A stretch of 64,000 nt of DNA from Argentina anserina. Its lineage: Eukaryota; Streptophyta; Magnoliopsida; Rosales; Rosaceae. The notes under the pieces were generated by a model that made no database searches, was not told where the DNA came from, and was given only the letters and a program-made list of their open reading frames with translations. This document shows positions 25,081-35,900 of this stretch, in pieces (within the stretch, counting starts at the first letter, position 1; each line of letters opens with the position of its first letter). The stretch spans positions 361,582 to 425,581 of the forward strand of contig NW_026089527.1 in assembly GCF_933775445.1 (NCBI RefSeq), in the 5' to 3' direction. Position numbers and translations under genes: made by a program.

Positions 25081-25739
25081 AACTCGCATCAGAAAGCCTT
25101 ACAGAAAGATACTCAAACGAGAAATGAAAAGATACACAATTGGAATAGTAAAGATACGCAAACGATGTAAAGATACTCAGTTTGAAAGAAACACACTCCC
25201 ACACTTGCAAAACCCTCAAATTCAATAGAAACTCGCATCAGAAATACGTTAAGAAAGATACTCAAACCATAATTGAAAACATACACAATTGGAATAGTAA
25301 AGATACGCAAACGATGTTAAGATACTCAGTTTTAAACAAACACACTACGACACTTGCAAAACTCTCAAATTGAATAGAAACTCGCATCAAAAAGCCTTAC
25401 AGAAAGATACTCAAACGAGAAATGAAAAGATACCCAATTGGAATAGTAAAGATACGTAAACAATGTAAAGATACACAATTGGAATAGTAAAGAGATGCAA
25501 ACGATGTAAATATACTCAGTTTGGAAGAAACACACTCCCACACTTGCAAAACTCTCAAATTCAATAGAAACTCGCATCAGAATTCCGTTCAGAAAGATAC
25601 TCAAATGAGAAATGAAAAGATACACAATTAGAATAGTAAAGATACGCAAACGATGTAAAGATACACAATTGGAATAGTAAAGATACGCAAACGATGTAAA
25701 GATACACAATTGGAATAGTAAAGATACGCAAACGATGTA

Positions 25740-27635
25740 TGATAGAACGTTCGGTTAGAACGTCTATAAAATACCCTGAAAAACATCATCGTTAGTATAG
25801 AATAAGCAGGGATCGTTCAGTCCGGGGAATCAAAAGGGCCTCAACACTTATCATGTTATTGGGAGATTTGATTTGGATTCTAAAACTACAACTTCAAATA
25901 AATCCTAAATTACTTATATACAATTGATCAACCATTCATCACATAACCAAAACACGAATTTCACTCAAGAAACATGTATAACACGTATAGATCAACATAT
26001 AGGCAGCAAATATTTTCGATTCTTTCTAAGTCCATTTCAATTCCAATTCTAATTAGAGTCCGAAGCGGTTTATCTAATCGTTAAGACTTCTTAATTATTT
26101 AGAATCAACGAAGCGTTCAATCCTAAACATATGCTAAAAATAGTTCAACATAACGAAGCGTTCTAGTTAAACAACAAAGTAGCACATAAGCACAATAAGT
26201 CGAATTAGAGACATGTAAGCAAGCATGGCGTCACTCATCTTGATTAAGCATGCAAATTCCTAGAACTATCACAACCCTAAATAAGTATCAATAATTGAAA
26301 CACGAAGCGCATATTCAATCAATGAACACTTTGGTGAATTAAATCGCAACCCTAGGAGAACCATGGCCTTGGCTTCCTCAAGCATTGATTTAGATGCACA
26401 AGTTCAAGGAATAAATCAAAATAAAACCTAAACCCAATTCGAAAACCTACTGCCCCTATTCATTATACACAGCAAACATACAAATCTCATGAATTCATAC
26501 AATCAAAACATAAAACCAAAGAAGTTTGAATTTATGCTCTTCATATATAAAACCGAAAATCACATCCAAGAATTCATACAATGAAATCGAAAATTGCAGA
26601 AAACCAAAAGAAAAATTACAAGCCATGGATGAATCACACTTTAGAAACCTTCTAGGATTCGGCAAGAATGGATTCGATTTGGAAGAGGAGGAAGATGAGC
26701 ACGGCTTGGTGGTGATGGATGAAGGTTTTTGGCTTAAATTTTCTGGATGGATTTTGGCAGAATTTCGGCTGTGTTTATGAGAGAATGGAGATGAAAACTA
26801 TGAAGGGAGGCCGAGCTATATATAGAGGAAGGAGGAGAGGAGGCTGCTAGGGTTTAGGATGGGCTGATCCATGTATGCACGGCTGGGATTTCTTCTCCTT
26901 AATTGGATCGAATGGCTCTCCTTGTTTTCCTTGTAGAACAAGCTCTTATCTCCTTGATTCTCTCATGGGCTGCACGGCATGGGCTCCTTTTTAGTTGCTG
27001 AATTGATAAGGCACGGCTGAACACCTCTTCCCCTTGTATAACTCGGATTTGAACTCCTTCTTTATCTCTTTGAATTATCTCTTCAATTCTGAAATTAAGA
27101 AAAGAAAATCAATAGTAAGAGATAATGTATTTTGAAAATCATGTCCTAATCTAGACATTAGTTGTCTTAAAAAGACACATGTAATAGATGAGCTCAACTA
27201 GATTAGGAAAGTTTCTAATTTGCAAAAAGGAAATTTACTAGAATAAGTAAGTTACTAGAACAAGGAAAGTTCATTTAGGAAAGTTTCGTAATAAGAGTTC
27301 GAGTTCAAGTAGGACTTTCCAAAATGGTACGTTTCCTAGTCTAACAAGGACTCCTAATGCAAACATGACTCTCAAGATATCACCAATGCGACCAAAACGA
27401 AGAAAGATGAAGACTCCTAATTCAACTAGGTTTCCTAGTCCTATAAGGATTCCTACTCAAACTAGGACTCTAGACCAATTCTTCGTTTTTAACTCGTTTA
27501 AGCACAAAAACACATCCATAACCATCCAAGACTCCTATTGTGACTCAATGACTCGATATTACAACAATAAGGGTTAAGCAAAGTACAAATGGAGGTAAAA
27601 ACATATTAAGAACGTAGCACAAAGTGCTCCTATCA
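25740..27635 (-). repeat. 3' LTR of element 2
   Basis: Bounds of 1896 bp come from TGATAG...CTATCA ends: on the + strand it starts TGATAGAACG at 25740 and ends GTGCTCCTATCA at 27635. Homology to element 1 is clear at both ends, including CCGG-GGAATC near 25822 and TTCAGGGT near the end. It has a TATA box at 26817-26824. Short open frames inside it (for example 26526-26780 on +) have no recognisable product. Confidence 0.88.
26817..26824 (-). promoter_or_regulatory. TATA box of the element 2 LTR
   Basis: TATATATA followed by AG, within CCTCTATATATAGCTCGGCC on the minus strand. It matches the element 1 LTR box in sequence and relative place. It would direct transcription leftwards towards satellite A. 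Confidence 0.65.
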
Positions 27636-27649
27636 ACTACCCCACACTT
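27636..27649 (-). other. Polypurine-type tract of element 2
   Basis: The minus strand reads AAGTGTGGGGTAGT directly before the LTR start TGATAGG, the same arrangement as element 1 (12004-12017). Confidence 0.65.
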
Positions 27650-28469
27650 GGCTTTTGCTAGTCCCTTAGCAAAACAAAACAAAAGTACACAAAACACTAT
27701 TGCCCCTAAATGATTGTCTCATAATCTCAAAACACATAGCTTTCAAGTTTAAGCATTTGAATGTAAGCACATAAATTCCAAGTTTCATAAACATGTTTCA
27801 TAGTATGAATAAGTAAGAAATGAGACAATAGGCACATAACATGTTTAGTCAATCTAATCCTCCTCACAAGGCATACTCTCTTCTTTTCACTCAGATTCAT
27901 GGTTATGATTCACACACAAGTATATGCAAGAGAAAGGATAATAAAGCATCAAATAGCCTGCATATTTCATCAAATGAAAGCACTTTGTGAATAACAAAAG
28001 GAAAACCTCATTTAACAACTAAGTGCACAAATGGACCAAAACCATATGCTCAACTCTTGTGATCGTCTCCACAAACTAAGATTTGCTCATTTTAAGAATC
28101 ATTAGGATCATTTGATAAGGGTGAATGGTTAGGCTTAGCTAAAGGCATGGAATATCAAGGAATCACAAAGGTAATCCTATAGACTTAGCAGAGTAAACAC
28201 AATCCTTATGACACCACACACCATCAATGGCCAAATATAATAAGTTGGGCCCAAACATCATTTTAACCACAAAGTGAACATGGACAAAGGTCAAATAAAC
28301 ATTTTTAGACCTTCAATTCAACTCAACTCCAAATCACAAATGGAAGACAACATCTTTTCTTTCCTTTTCATGTATTGCCGATCTCATCATTTTCATCATT
28401 ATTTTTTCCTTTTCTTTTTTCGGCATTTGCTTAAAAGCTTGTTCATATTTTCTTTTCTCATGTCTTCCA

Positions 28470-28479
28470 CCCCACACTT
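28470..28479 (-). other. Internal PPT-like motif of element 2
   Basis: The minus strand reads AAGTGTGGGG. It is the middle one of three copies, corresponding to 11111-11120 in element 1. Confidence 0.4.
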
Positions 28480-29194
28480 ATTTCATGCATCATCACAACA
28501 TCATCTCAAAAATAGTTCTGCCAAGTCTATAGGACAAGGTAGAGATAACTATACTAAGCATGGAGATAATATAGGTGATGAAGAAAAGGCTCAATGTAGG
28601 CTCAAATGGGGTTCAACTAAGGGGTCCCAAACAGGGCACATATAGGGATACATGGCTGTTTGGCTAAAGTGGTGGTAATCCTAGAAATGATCCATAAATC
28701 CCTTTCAAAATCAGAGCATTTTATGACTTAAAAGTTTCAACAATCACAAAAGATGAGTTCTAGTAAATTCTAGAGTCCATTAAAAGCTATGGCACATAGT
28801 CATTGAATATGCAAAGAATAATGAGGTTCACAAAACAATCACGAAATTTCATATTATCACTCAAGAAGAAAGCATATATAGGCTCAAAAACTCATAGGTT
28901 GTTATGGACTTAAACTAACCAAACATGTATGTCATATTACATTCAATCAACTCTCACATGTTCATACCAAATCCACATTATCAATGAAACTTACAATTCA
29001 ATTCTTATGAAATGCAAAACCATCATCTATGCATTTAGAGACATAATCATCCTAGACTTTAGGGGCATCCTAAGACTCAAAACAACACATTTTTTTTCGA
29101 TTTTTTAAACATTTTTTCGAATTTTTTTCTTTCTTTTTCGTTTTTTAACATGAAATCAAAGCAAAAATCAGCAAACAATGATCATGCAACCCTA

Positions 29195-29228
29195 CCCCAC
29201 ACTTAGAAAATTACATTGTCCTCAATGT
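29195..29228 (-). promoter_or_regulatory. Hairpin plus PPT-like motif after pol, element 2
   Basis: The minus strand has ACATTGAGGACAATGT (29228-29213; 6-bp arms, 4-base loop) followed by AAGTGTGGGG (29204-29195). Element 1 has the same pair at 10327-10360. Confidence 0.55.
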
Positions 29229-29424
29229 AAGCTCAATAATCAGAATGTAATTCATAAGTAGAGAATAAGATCACACATCAATACATATACAATTCAACCA
29301 TAAAAGTGAAGGGATAAGAAAATGCAAACTCCCGTAGACGACTCCTCCACAGGTACGGTTGAAATGGGTTGCCTCCCATGCAGCGCTTGAGTTTTAAAGA
29401 GTCTCAGCCTAGACTCTCTCATGC

Positions 29425-32400
29425 TCATACATCTTTTGGCGCATCTCTCACACTCGTCTCCTCATACGTGTGCTCCTCAAAGGGTTCATAGTAGGGCTTA
29501 AGTCGATGCCCATTCACCTTGAACGTCTGACCTGTTTTGTCACTCTTAATTTCAATAGCACCATGAGCAAACACATTAGTAACAACAAATGGACCAACCC
29601 AACGAGAACGTAATTTTCCAGGAAAAAGTTTAAGTCTAGAATGGAATAAAAGAACTTTTTGACCAACTACAAACTCTTTCCCACAAATCATCTTGTCAAG
29701 ATAAGCTCTCGTTTTCTCCTTGTAAATCCATGCAGCATCATAGGCGTCATTTCGTATCTCCTCAAGCTCATTGAGCTGCAATTTCCTATGAAGACCAGCT
29801 GCATCCTTGTCCATGTTGAATGTCTTCACCGCCCACCATGCTCTGTGCTCTAACTCCACTGGAAGGTGACATGCCTTCCCATACACCAATCTGAATGGTG
29901 ACATCCCAATAGGCGTCTTGTACGCAGTCCTGTAGGCCCATAATGCATCATCTAATCGATCACTCCAATCCTTCCTTGTTGGACCTACAGTTTTCTCCAG
30001 AATTCCCTTGATCTCTCTGTTGGACACTTCTGCCATGCCACTTGTTTGAGGATGATATGGTGTCGAAACCTTGTGGGTTACTCCATATTTCTTAAGCAAT
30101 GCCTCAATAGTCCGGTTGCAGAAATGAGAACCTCCATCACTTATCAAAACTCTTGGTACTCCAAACCTGCAAAATATGTTAGTTCTCAAGAAACCTGCAA
30201 CCACTTTCGAATCATTAGTTCGGGTGGCCTTTGCTTCCACCCACTTCGACACATAATCAACAGCTAACAAGATATACAAGAAACCTCTAGATGAAGGAAA
30301 TGGACCCATGAAATCAATGCCCCACACATCAAAAATTTCGACAATTATAATGGGGGATAAGGGCATTTGATCTCTCTTACCAATATTACCAGTCCGTTGA
30401 CACCTATCACAAGAAACACAAAACAAATATGCATCCTTGAAAATAGAAGGCCAATAGAAACCACATTCCAACACCTTTAAAGCTGTTCTACGAGGCCCAA
30501 AATGACCTCCACATGCCTCACTATGACAGAAGTTAAGAATCGACCTATGCTCATTCTCTGGGACACATCTCCTAATGACTTGATCACTACATTGTTTCCA
30601 TAAATACGGTTCATCCCAAATATAGTATCTAGCCATTTTCTTCAATTTAGCCTTATTAGCATGCGAAAGTGTACTAGGAAAGTCCTTAGTAACTAAATAG
30701 TTGACAATATCGGCATACCAAGGCACACTTACCTCTATCCCAAAGAGTTGCTCATCTGGGAAAGTCTCACGTAGTGGCTCTCTTTCCTCATCTCGCACGA
30801 TCCTACTCAAATGATCAGCCACCACATTCTCACTTCCCTTCTTGTCTCGAATCTCAAGGTCAAACTCTTGAATCAATAGAATCCATCGGATCAATCTGGG
30901 CTTAGCATCCTTCTTTGTCATCAAATACCTTAAGGCTGCATGGTCAGAATACACAACAACTTTAGAATGCAAAAGATATGATCGAAATTTGTCTAAAGCA
31001 AATATTACAGCCAAAAGTTCTTTTTCCGTAGTCGAATAATTCATCTGGGCCTCATTAAGAGTCCTAGACGCATAGTAGATCACTACGGGCTTCTTTTCTC
31101 TTCTTTGGCCCAACACCGCCCCAACTGCATAATCCGAAGCATCGCACATCAACTCAAAGGGCAGGTTCCAATCCGGAGGACAAATGATGGGTGCACTAGT
31201 CAACAACTCCTTCAACTTCACAAACGCTTTTTCACATGCATCATCCCATATGAACGGCATATCCTTCTGCAATAGGGTACACATAGGTCTCGCCACCATG
31301 GAAAAATCCTTGATGAATCTCCTATAAAATCCTGCATGACCAAGGAAAGAACGAACCTCTCTCACAGTTGTGGGAGAGGGTAAGTGATGCACAATATCAA
31401 CCTTAGCCTTGTCTACCTGAATACCCTTAGCAGATACAATATGTCCCAAAACTATCCCTTGATTAACCATGAAGTGGCATTTTTCCCAATTAAGCACAAG
31501 GTTAGTTTCTACACACCTTTTCAATATTAACTGTAAATTCTCTAAACATGCATCAAAGTTTTTACCATAAACACTAAAGTCATCCATAAAAACTTCAATG
31601 ATATTTTCGATAAAGTCAGAGAAAATAGCAAGCATACATCGCTGAAACGTACCTGGTGCGTTGCACAACCCAAAGGGCATGCGTCGATATGCAAAAGTGC
31701 CAAATGGACATGTAAATGACGTTTTCTCTTGATCTTCCGGATGAATGCGTATCTGGTTGTAGCCACTATACCCATCTACAAAACAAAAGAACTCGTGCCC
31801 GGCTAATCTTTCCAACATCTGGTCCATGAACGGCAAAGGCATGTGATCCTTGCGTGTTGTAGCATTCAGCTGCCTATAATCAATGCACATCCTATGACCG
31901 GTCACCAATCTCTGGGGTACTAACTCATTCGCCTCATTTTTCACAACAGTCACCCCACTCTTCTTAGGCACAACTTGCACTGGCAAAATCCACCGACTGT
32001 CCGAGATGGGATAGATCACTCCACAATCAAGCAGCTTGATCACCTCATCTTTCACAATTTTCATCATTGGTGGGTGCAATCTCCTTTGAGCATCACCTGT
32101 AGGCTTGGCGCCATCCTCTAATAGTATCCTATGAACACAAGTTGTAGGGCTGATTCCCTTGATATCCGCCAAAGTCCATCCAATAGCGGTCTTGTTCCTC
32201 TTAAGCACATCAATAAATCTAGCTTCCTGCTGCTCACTCAGCGTTGATGACACAATAACTGGTAGAGTATCATCCTTTCCAAGGTACACAAACTTCAAAT
32301 GATCTGGAAGCTGCTTCAAATCTAACTTTGGGGCCTGAACCACAGATGGTAACAATTTGTTAGTGGAAATGGGAATTGACAAGAAAGAGGGATACCTTTT
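29425..32400 (-). CDS. pol: 5'-truncated Athila Pol: reverse transcriptase, RNase H, integrase
   Basis: An open frame of about 990 codons on the minus strand with no internal stop. It has no genuine start: coding sequence runs straight to the satellite junction at 32400, and the TTG at 32382-32380 is an ordinary Leu codon. Numbering from that codon, RT has the FMDD box at 265-268, RNase H has the CDASD Asp at 414, and integrase has D690, D749 and E785 (D-x35-E). The zinc domain [10 protein letters not shown]...CDRCQR precedes the integrase core. The C-terminus ends in the clade-typical [12 protein letters not shown] stretch. The upstream protease, Gag and promoter are missing, so it is a dead fragment, yet all catalytic residues are kept. 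It aligns with the second half of the element 1 polyprotein and has Gln where that copy has TAG. Confidence 0.9.
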   Translation of the reverse strand, partial: KRYPSFLSIPISTNKLLPSVVQAPKLDLKQLPDHLKFVYLGKDDTLPVIVSSTLSEQQEARFIDVLKRNKTAIGWTLADIKGISPTTCVHRILLEDGAKPTGDAQRRLHPPMMKIVKDEVIKLLDCGVIYPISDSRWILPVQVVPKKSGVTVVKNEANELVPQRLVTGHRMCIDYRQLNATTRKDHMPLPFMDQMLERLAGHEFFCFVDGYSGYNQIRIHPEDQEKTSFTCPFGTFAYRRMPFGLCNAPGTFQRCMLAIFSDFIENIIEVFMDDFSVYGKNFDACLENLQLILKRCVETNLVLNWEKCHFMVNQGIVLGHIVSAKGIQVDKAKVDIVHHLPSPTTVREVRSFLGHAGFYRRFIKDFSMVARPMCTLLQKDMPFIWDDACEKAFVKLKELLTSAPIICPPDWNLPFELMCDASDYAVGAVLGQRREKKPVVIYYASRTLNEAQMNYSTTEKELLAVIFALDKFRSYLLHSKVVVYSDHAALRYLMTKKDAKPRLIRWILLIQEFDLEIRDKKGSENVVADHLSRIVRDEEREPLRETFPDEQLFGIEVSVPWYADIVNYLVTKDFPSTLSHANKAKLKKMARYYIWDEPYLWKQCSDQVIRRCVPENEHRSILNFCHSEACGGHFGPRRTALKVLECGFYWPSIFKDAYLFCVSCDRCQRTGNIGKRDQMPLSPIIIVEIFDVWGIDFMGPFPSSRGFLYILLAVDYVSKWVEAKATRTNDSKVVAGFLRTNIFCRFGVPRVLISDGGSHFCNRTIEALLKKYGVTHKVSTPYHPQTSGMAEVSNREIKGILEKTVGPTRKDWSDRLDDALWAYRTAYKTPIGMSPFRLVYGKACHLPVELEHRAWWAVKTFNMDKDAAGLHRKLQLNELEEIRNDAYDAAWIYKEKTRAYLDKMICGKEFVVGQKVLLFHSRLKLFPGKLRSRWVGPFVVTNVFAHGAIEIKSDKTGQTFKVNGHRLKPYYEPFEEHTYEETSVRDAPKDV

Positions 32401-33501
32401 ACACTCTCAAATTCAATAGAAACTCCCATCAGAAAGCCTTACAGAAAGATACTCAAACGAGAATTGAAATGATACTCAAATTGCAATAGTAAACATACTC
32501 AAACGATAGAAAGATACTCAGTTTGAAAGAAACACACGCCCACACAGGAAACACTCTCAAATTCAATAGAAACTCGCATCAGAAAGGCTTACAGAAAGAT
32601 ACTCAAACGAGAATTGAAAAGATACTCAAAGTGCAATAGTAAACATACTCAAACGATAGAAAGATACTCAGTTTGAAAGAAACACACGCCCACACTGGAA
32701 ACACTCTCAAATCCAAGAAAAACTCGCATCGAAAGCCGTTCAGAAAGATACTCAAAGGAGAATTGAAAAGATACTCAAAGTGTAATAGTAAACATACTCA
32801 AACGATAGAAAGATACTCAGTTTGAAAGAAACACACGCCCACACTGGAAACACTCTCAAATTCAAGAAAAACTCGCATCGAAAGTCGTTCAGAAAGATAC
32901 TCAAACGAGAATTGAAAAGATACTCAAATTGCAATAGTAAACACACTCAAACGATAGAAAGATACTCAGTTTGAAAGAAACACACGCCCACACTGGAAAC
33001 ACTCTCAAATTCAAGAAAAACTCGCATCGAAAGCCGTTCAGAAAGATACTCAAACGAGAATTGAAAAGATACTCAAATTGCAATAGTAAACATACTCAAA
33101 CGATAAAAAGATACTCAGTTTGAAAGAAACAAACGCCCACACTGGAAACACTCTCAAATTCAATAGAAACTCGCATCAGAAAGGCTTACAGAAAGATACT
33201 CAAACGATAATTGAAAAGATACTCAAATTGCAATAGTAAACATACTCAAACGATAAAAAGATACTCAGTTTGAAAGAAACAAACGCCCACACTGGAAACA
33301 CTCTCAAATTCAATAGAAACTCGCATCAGAAAGGCTTACAGAAAGATACTCAAACCAGAATTGAAAAGATACTCAAAGTGTAATAGTAAACATACTCAAA
33401 CGATAGAAAGATACTCAGTTTGAAAGAAACAAATGCCCACACTGGAAACACTCTCAAATTCAATAGAAACTCCCATCAGAAAGCCTTACAGAAAGATACT
33501 C
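32401..33501. repeat. Satellite B array, left edge
   Basis: Seven or so monomers of 149-150 bp starting GATACTCAGTTTGAAAGAAAC and carrying CGCCCACACTGGAAACACTC, the hallmark that separates B from A (A has CTCCCACACTTGCAAAACTC). Edge monomers vary more than the main array (AACAAACGCCC, CGATAAAAAG, AACAAATGCCC). The array begins abruptly at 32401 against the broken pol of element 2 and stops at 33501, at position 92 of a monomer. Confidence 0.92.
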
Positions 33502-33791
33502 CTACGGATTCCTCAAGAATGTTATCAAGCATGTTTTTATCAAAAAAGTAGGGGGTATACCTGTTGGAAAAAAGTCAAAAAAACAGTAACAAACCAAGCA
33601 TCAGCTATCTGAATTGAACTATAATAAAACAAGTATTTCTGACAAAAGAACAAGTACTTAAGCAACAAAAAAGTCAGCTTTCAGTTGGTTAAGAAATAAA
33701 TCAGTACTCTAAGCAGTTTTTTTAATGCACAAAAATAGAGGGAAGCCACAACAATCTTTTAGGTTTCAACCAGAAGGAAACATAAGACATA
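33502..33791 (-). pseudogene. Captured host-gene fragment: 3' part of an intron and start of an exon
   Basis: About 290 bp of single-copy-looking DNA interrupting satellite B. On the minus strand, 33791-33561 is T-rich and ends in a near-ideal plant 3' splice site: a T-run, then TTTTTTCCAACAG. The bases after it (33560-33502) stay open and encode YTPYFFDKNMLDNILEESV after one split-codon base. Satellite DNA then resumes, so only the first ~59 bp of the exon are present. The satellite phase jumps from monomer position 92 to about 122, so roughly 29 bp of satellite were lost at the insertion. No terminal repeats or target duplication are visible. This fits filler DNA at a repaired break. The peptide faintly recalls a plant Tic22-like protein, but that is memory only and unconfirmed. 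Confidence 0.65.
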
Positions 33792-34099
33792 CAACAGTAA
33801 ACAGACTCAAACGATAGAAAGATACTCAGTTTGAAAGAAACACACGCCCACACTGGAAACACTCTCAAATTCAATAAAAACTCGCATCGAAAGCCGTTCA
33901 GAAAGATACTCAAACGAGAATTGAAAAGATACTCAAATTGCAATAGTAAACACACTCAAACGATAGAAAGATACTCAGTTTGAAAGAAACACACGCCCAC
34001 ACTGGAAACACTCTCAAATTCAAGAAAAACTCGCATCGAAAGCCGTTCAGAAAGATACTCAAACGAGGATTGAAAAGATACTCAAATTGCAATAGTAAA

Positions 34100-35900
34100 C
34101 ATACTCAAACGATAGAAAGATACTCAGTTTGAAAGAAACAAACGCCCACACTAGAAACACTCTCAAATTTAATAGAAACTCGCATCAGAAAGCCTTACAG
34201 AAAGATACTCAAACGAGAATTGAAATGATACTCAAAGTGCAATAGTAAACACACTCAAACGATAGAAAGATACTCAGTTTGAAAGAAACACACGCCCACA
34301 CTGGAAACACTCTCAAATTCAAGAAAAACTCGCATCGAAAGCCGTTCAGAAAGATACTCAAACGAGGATTGAAAAGATACTCAAATTGCAATAGTAAACA
34401 TACTCAAACGATAGAAAGATACTCAGTTTGAAAGAAACAAACGCCCACACTAGAAACACTCTCAAATTTAATAGAAACTCGCATCAGAAAGCCTTACAGA
34501 AAGATACTCAAACGAGAATTGAAATGATACTCAAAGTGCAATAGTAAACACACTCAAACGATAGAAAGATACTCAGTTTGAAAGAAACACACGCCCACAC
34601 TGGAAACACTCTCAAATTCAAGAAAAACTCGCATCGAAAGCCGTTCAGAAAGATACTCAAACGAGAATTGAAAAGATACTCAAATTGCAATAGTAAACAT
34701 ACTCAAACGATAGAAAGATACTCAGTTTGAAAGAAACACACGCCCACACTGGAAACACTCTCAAATTCAAGAAAAACTCGCATCGAAAGCCGTTCAGAAA
34801 GATACTCAAACGAGGATTGAAAAGATACTCAAATTGCAATAGTAAACATACTCAAACGATAAAAAGATACTCAGTTTGAAAGAAACAAACGCCCACACTA
34901 GAAACACTCTCAAATTTAATAGAAACTCGCATCAGAAAGCCTTACAGAAAGATACTCAAACTAGAATTGAAATGGTACTCAAAGTGCAATAGTAAACACA
35001 CTCAAACGATAGAAAGATACTCAGTTTGAAAGAAACACACGCCCACACTGGAAACACTCTCAAATTCAAGAAAAACTCGCATCGAAAGCCGTTCAGAAAG
35101 ATACTCAAACGAGAATTGAAAAGATACTCAAATTGCAATAGTAAACATACTCAAACGATAGAAAGATACTCAGTTTGAAAGAAACACACGCCCACACTGG
35201 AAACACTCTCAAATTCAAGAAAAACTCGCATCGAAAGCCGTTCAGAAAGATACTCAAACGAGGATTGAAAAGATACTCAAATTGCAATAGTAAACATACT
35301 CAAACGATAAAAAGATACTCAGTTTGAAAGAAACAAACGCCCACACTAGAAACACTCTCAAATTTAATAGAAACTCGCATCAGAAAGCCTTACAGAAAGA
35401 TACTCAAACGAGAATTGAAATGATACTCAAAGTGCGATAGTAAACACACTCAAACGATAGAAAGATACTCAGTTTGAAAGAAACACACGCCCACACTAGA
35501 AACACTCTCAAATTCAAGAAAAACTCGCATCGAAAGCCGTTCAGAAAGATACTCAAACGAGGATTGAAAAGATACTCAAATTGCAATAGTAAACATACTC
35601 AAACGATAAAAAGATACTCAGTTTGAAAGAAACAAACGCCCACACTGGAAACACTCTCAAATTCAAGAAAAACTCGCATCGAAAGCCGTTCAGAAAGATA
35701 CTCAAACGAGGATTGAAAAGATACTCAAATTGCAATAGTAAACATACTCAAACGATAGAAAGATACTCAGTTTGAAAGAAACAAACGCCCACACTAGAAA
35801 CACTCTCAAATTTAATAGAAACTCGCATCAGAAAGCCTTACAGAAAGATACTCAAACGAGAATTGAAAAGATACTCAAATTGCAATAGTAAACATACTCA
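34100..35900. repeat. 448-bp (three-monomer) higher-order repeat in satellite B
   Basis: The variant AACAAACGCCCACACTAGAAAC followed by AAATTTAATAG recurs at about 34137, 34436, 34884, 35332 and 35780. The first step is 299 bp (two monomers); the rest are about 448 bp (149+149+150). This is a local higher-order repeat confined to the older edge of the array. Confidence 0.7.

Larger units (their letters stand above)
13581..25739. repeat. Satellite A array, right part
   Basis: About 12 kb of the array seen at 1-2310. Monomer lengths are mainly 149 and 190 bp, with longer forms where a 41-bp module (for example 13824-13864, repeated from 13865) is present three or four times, as at about 16398-16565. 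Runs of pure 190-bp units occur at 14.86-15.64 kb. Private variants recur at fixed shifts, such as TTAGAATAGTTAAGATACGC at 22921 and 24611 (1690 bp). The last monomers before 25739 are more diverged (GATACCCAATTGG, GTAAACAATG, AAAGAGATGC), as expected at an array edge. No genes are present. Confidence 0.95.
27650..29424 (-). other. Non-coding 3' spacer of element 2
   Basis: About 1.8 kb between the pol stop and the PPT-type tract, the same size as in element 1. It has no env-like frame on the minus strand. The + strand frame 28274-28645 is antisense and has no recognisable features. It contains PPT-like copies at 28470-28479 and 29195-29204, and T-rich runs around 29090-29150. Confidence 0.75.
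25740..32400 (-). mobile_element. 5'-truncated Athila-type LTR retrotransposon (element 2)
   Basis: Read on the minus strand, this is the 3' two-thirds of an element: RT-RNase H-integrase (32400 down to 29425), a non-coding spacer, a PPT-type tract (27649-27636) and a 3' LTR (27635-25740). The 5' LTR, leader, gag and protease are absent; satellite B starts at 32401 in the middle of coding sequence. Its LTR starts TGATAGGAGCAC like element 1, and the Pol is clearly homologous, so it belongs to the same lineage but a different family. No target duplication can be tested because one end is missing. It sits exactly between satellites A and B. Confidence 0.93.

Noticed and set aside
51..25709. Many 60-117-codon minus-strand frames in satellite A, with some + frames
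   Set aside because: They recur with every monomer, follow the A-rich strand bias, lack any domain, and change length with the 41-bp module. Open frames here are a composition effect.
25735..25739. Target duplication for element 2
   Set aside because: The bases ATGTA next to its LTR cannot be paired with a right-hand copy because that end of the element is gone.
26526..26780. An 84-codon + strand frame inside the element 2 LTR
   Set aside because: It is antisense within an LTR with no counterpart reported in element 1; treated as chance.
28274..28645. A 123-codon + strand frame in the element 2 spacer
   Set aside because: It is antisense to the element, is T/H/F-rich from low-complexity sequence, and has no recognisable domain.
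33502..33791. A small transposon (MITE or similar) as the source of the satellite interruption
   Set aside because: No terminal inverted repeats and no target duplication are visible, and satellite bases were lost at the site; intron and exon signals explain it better.
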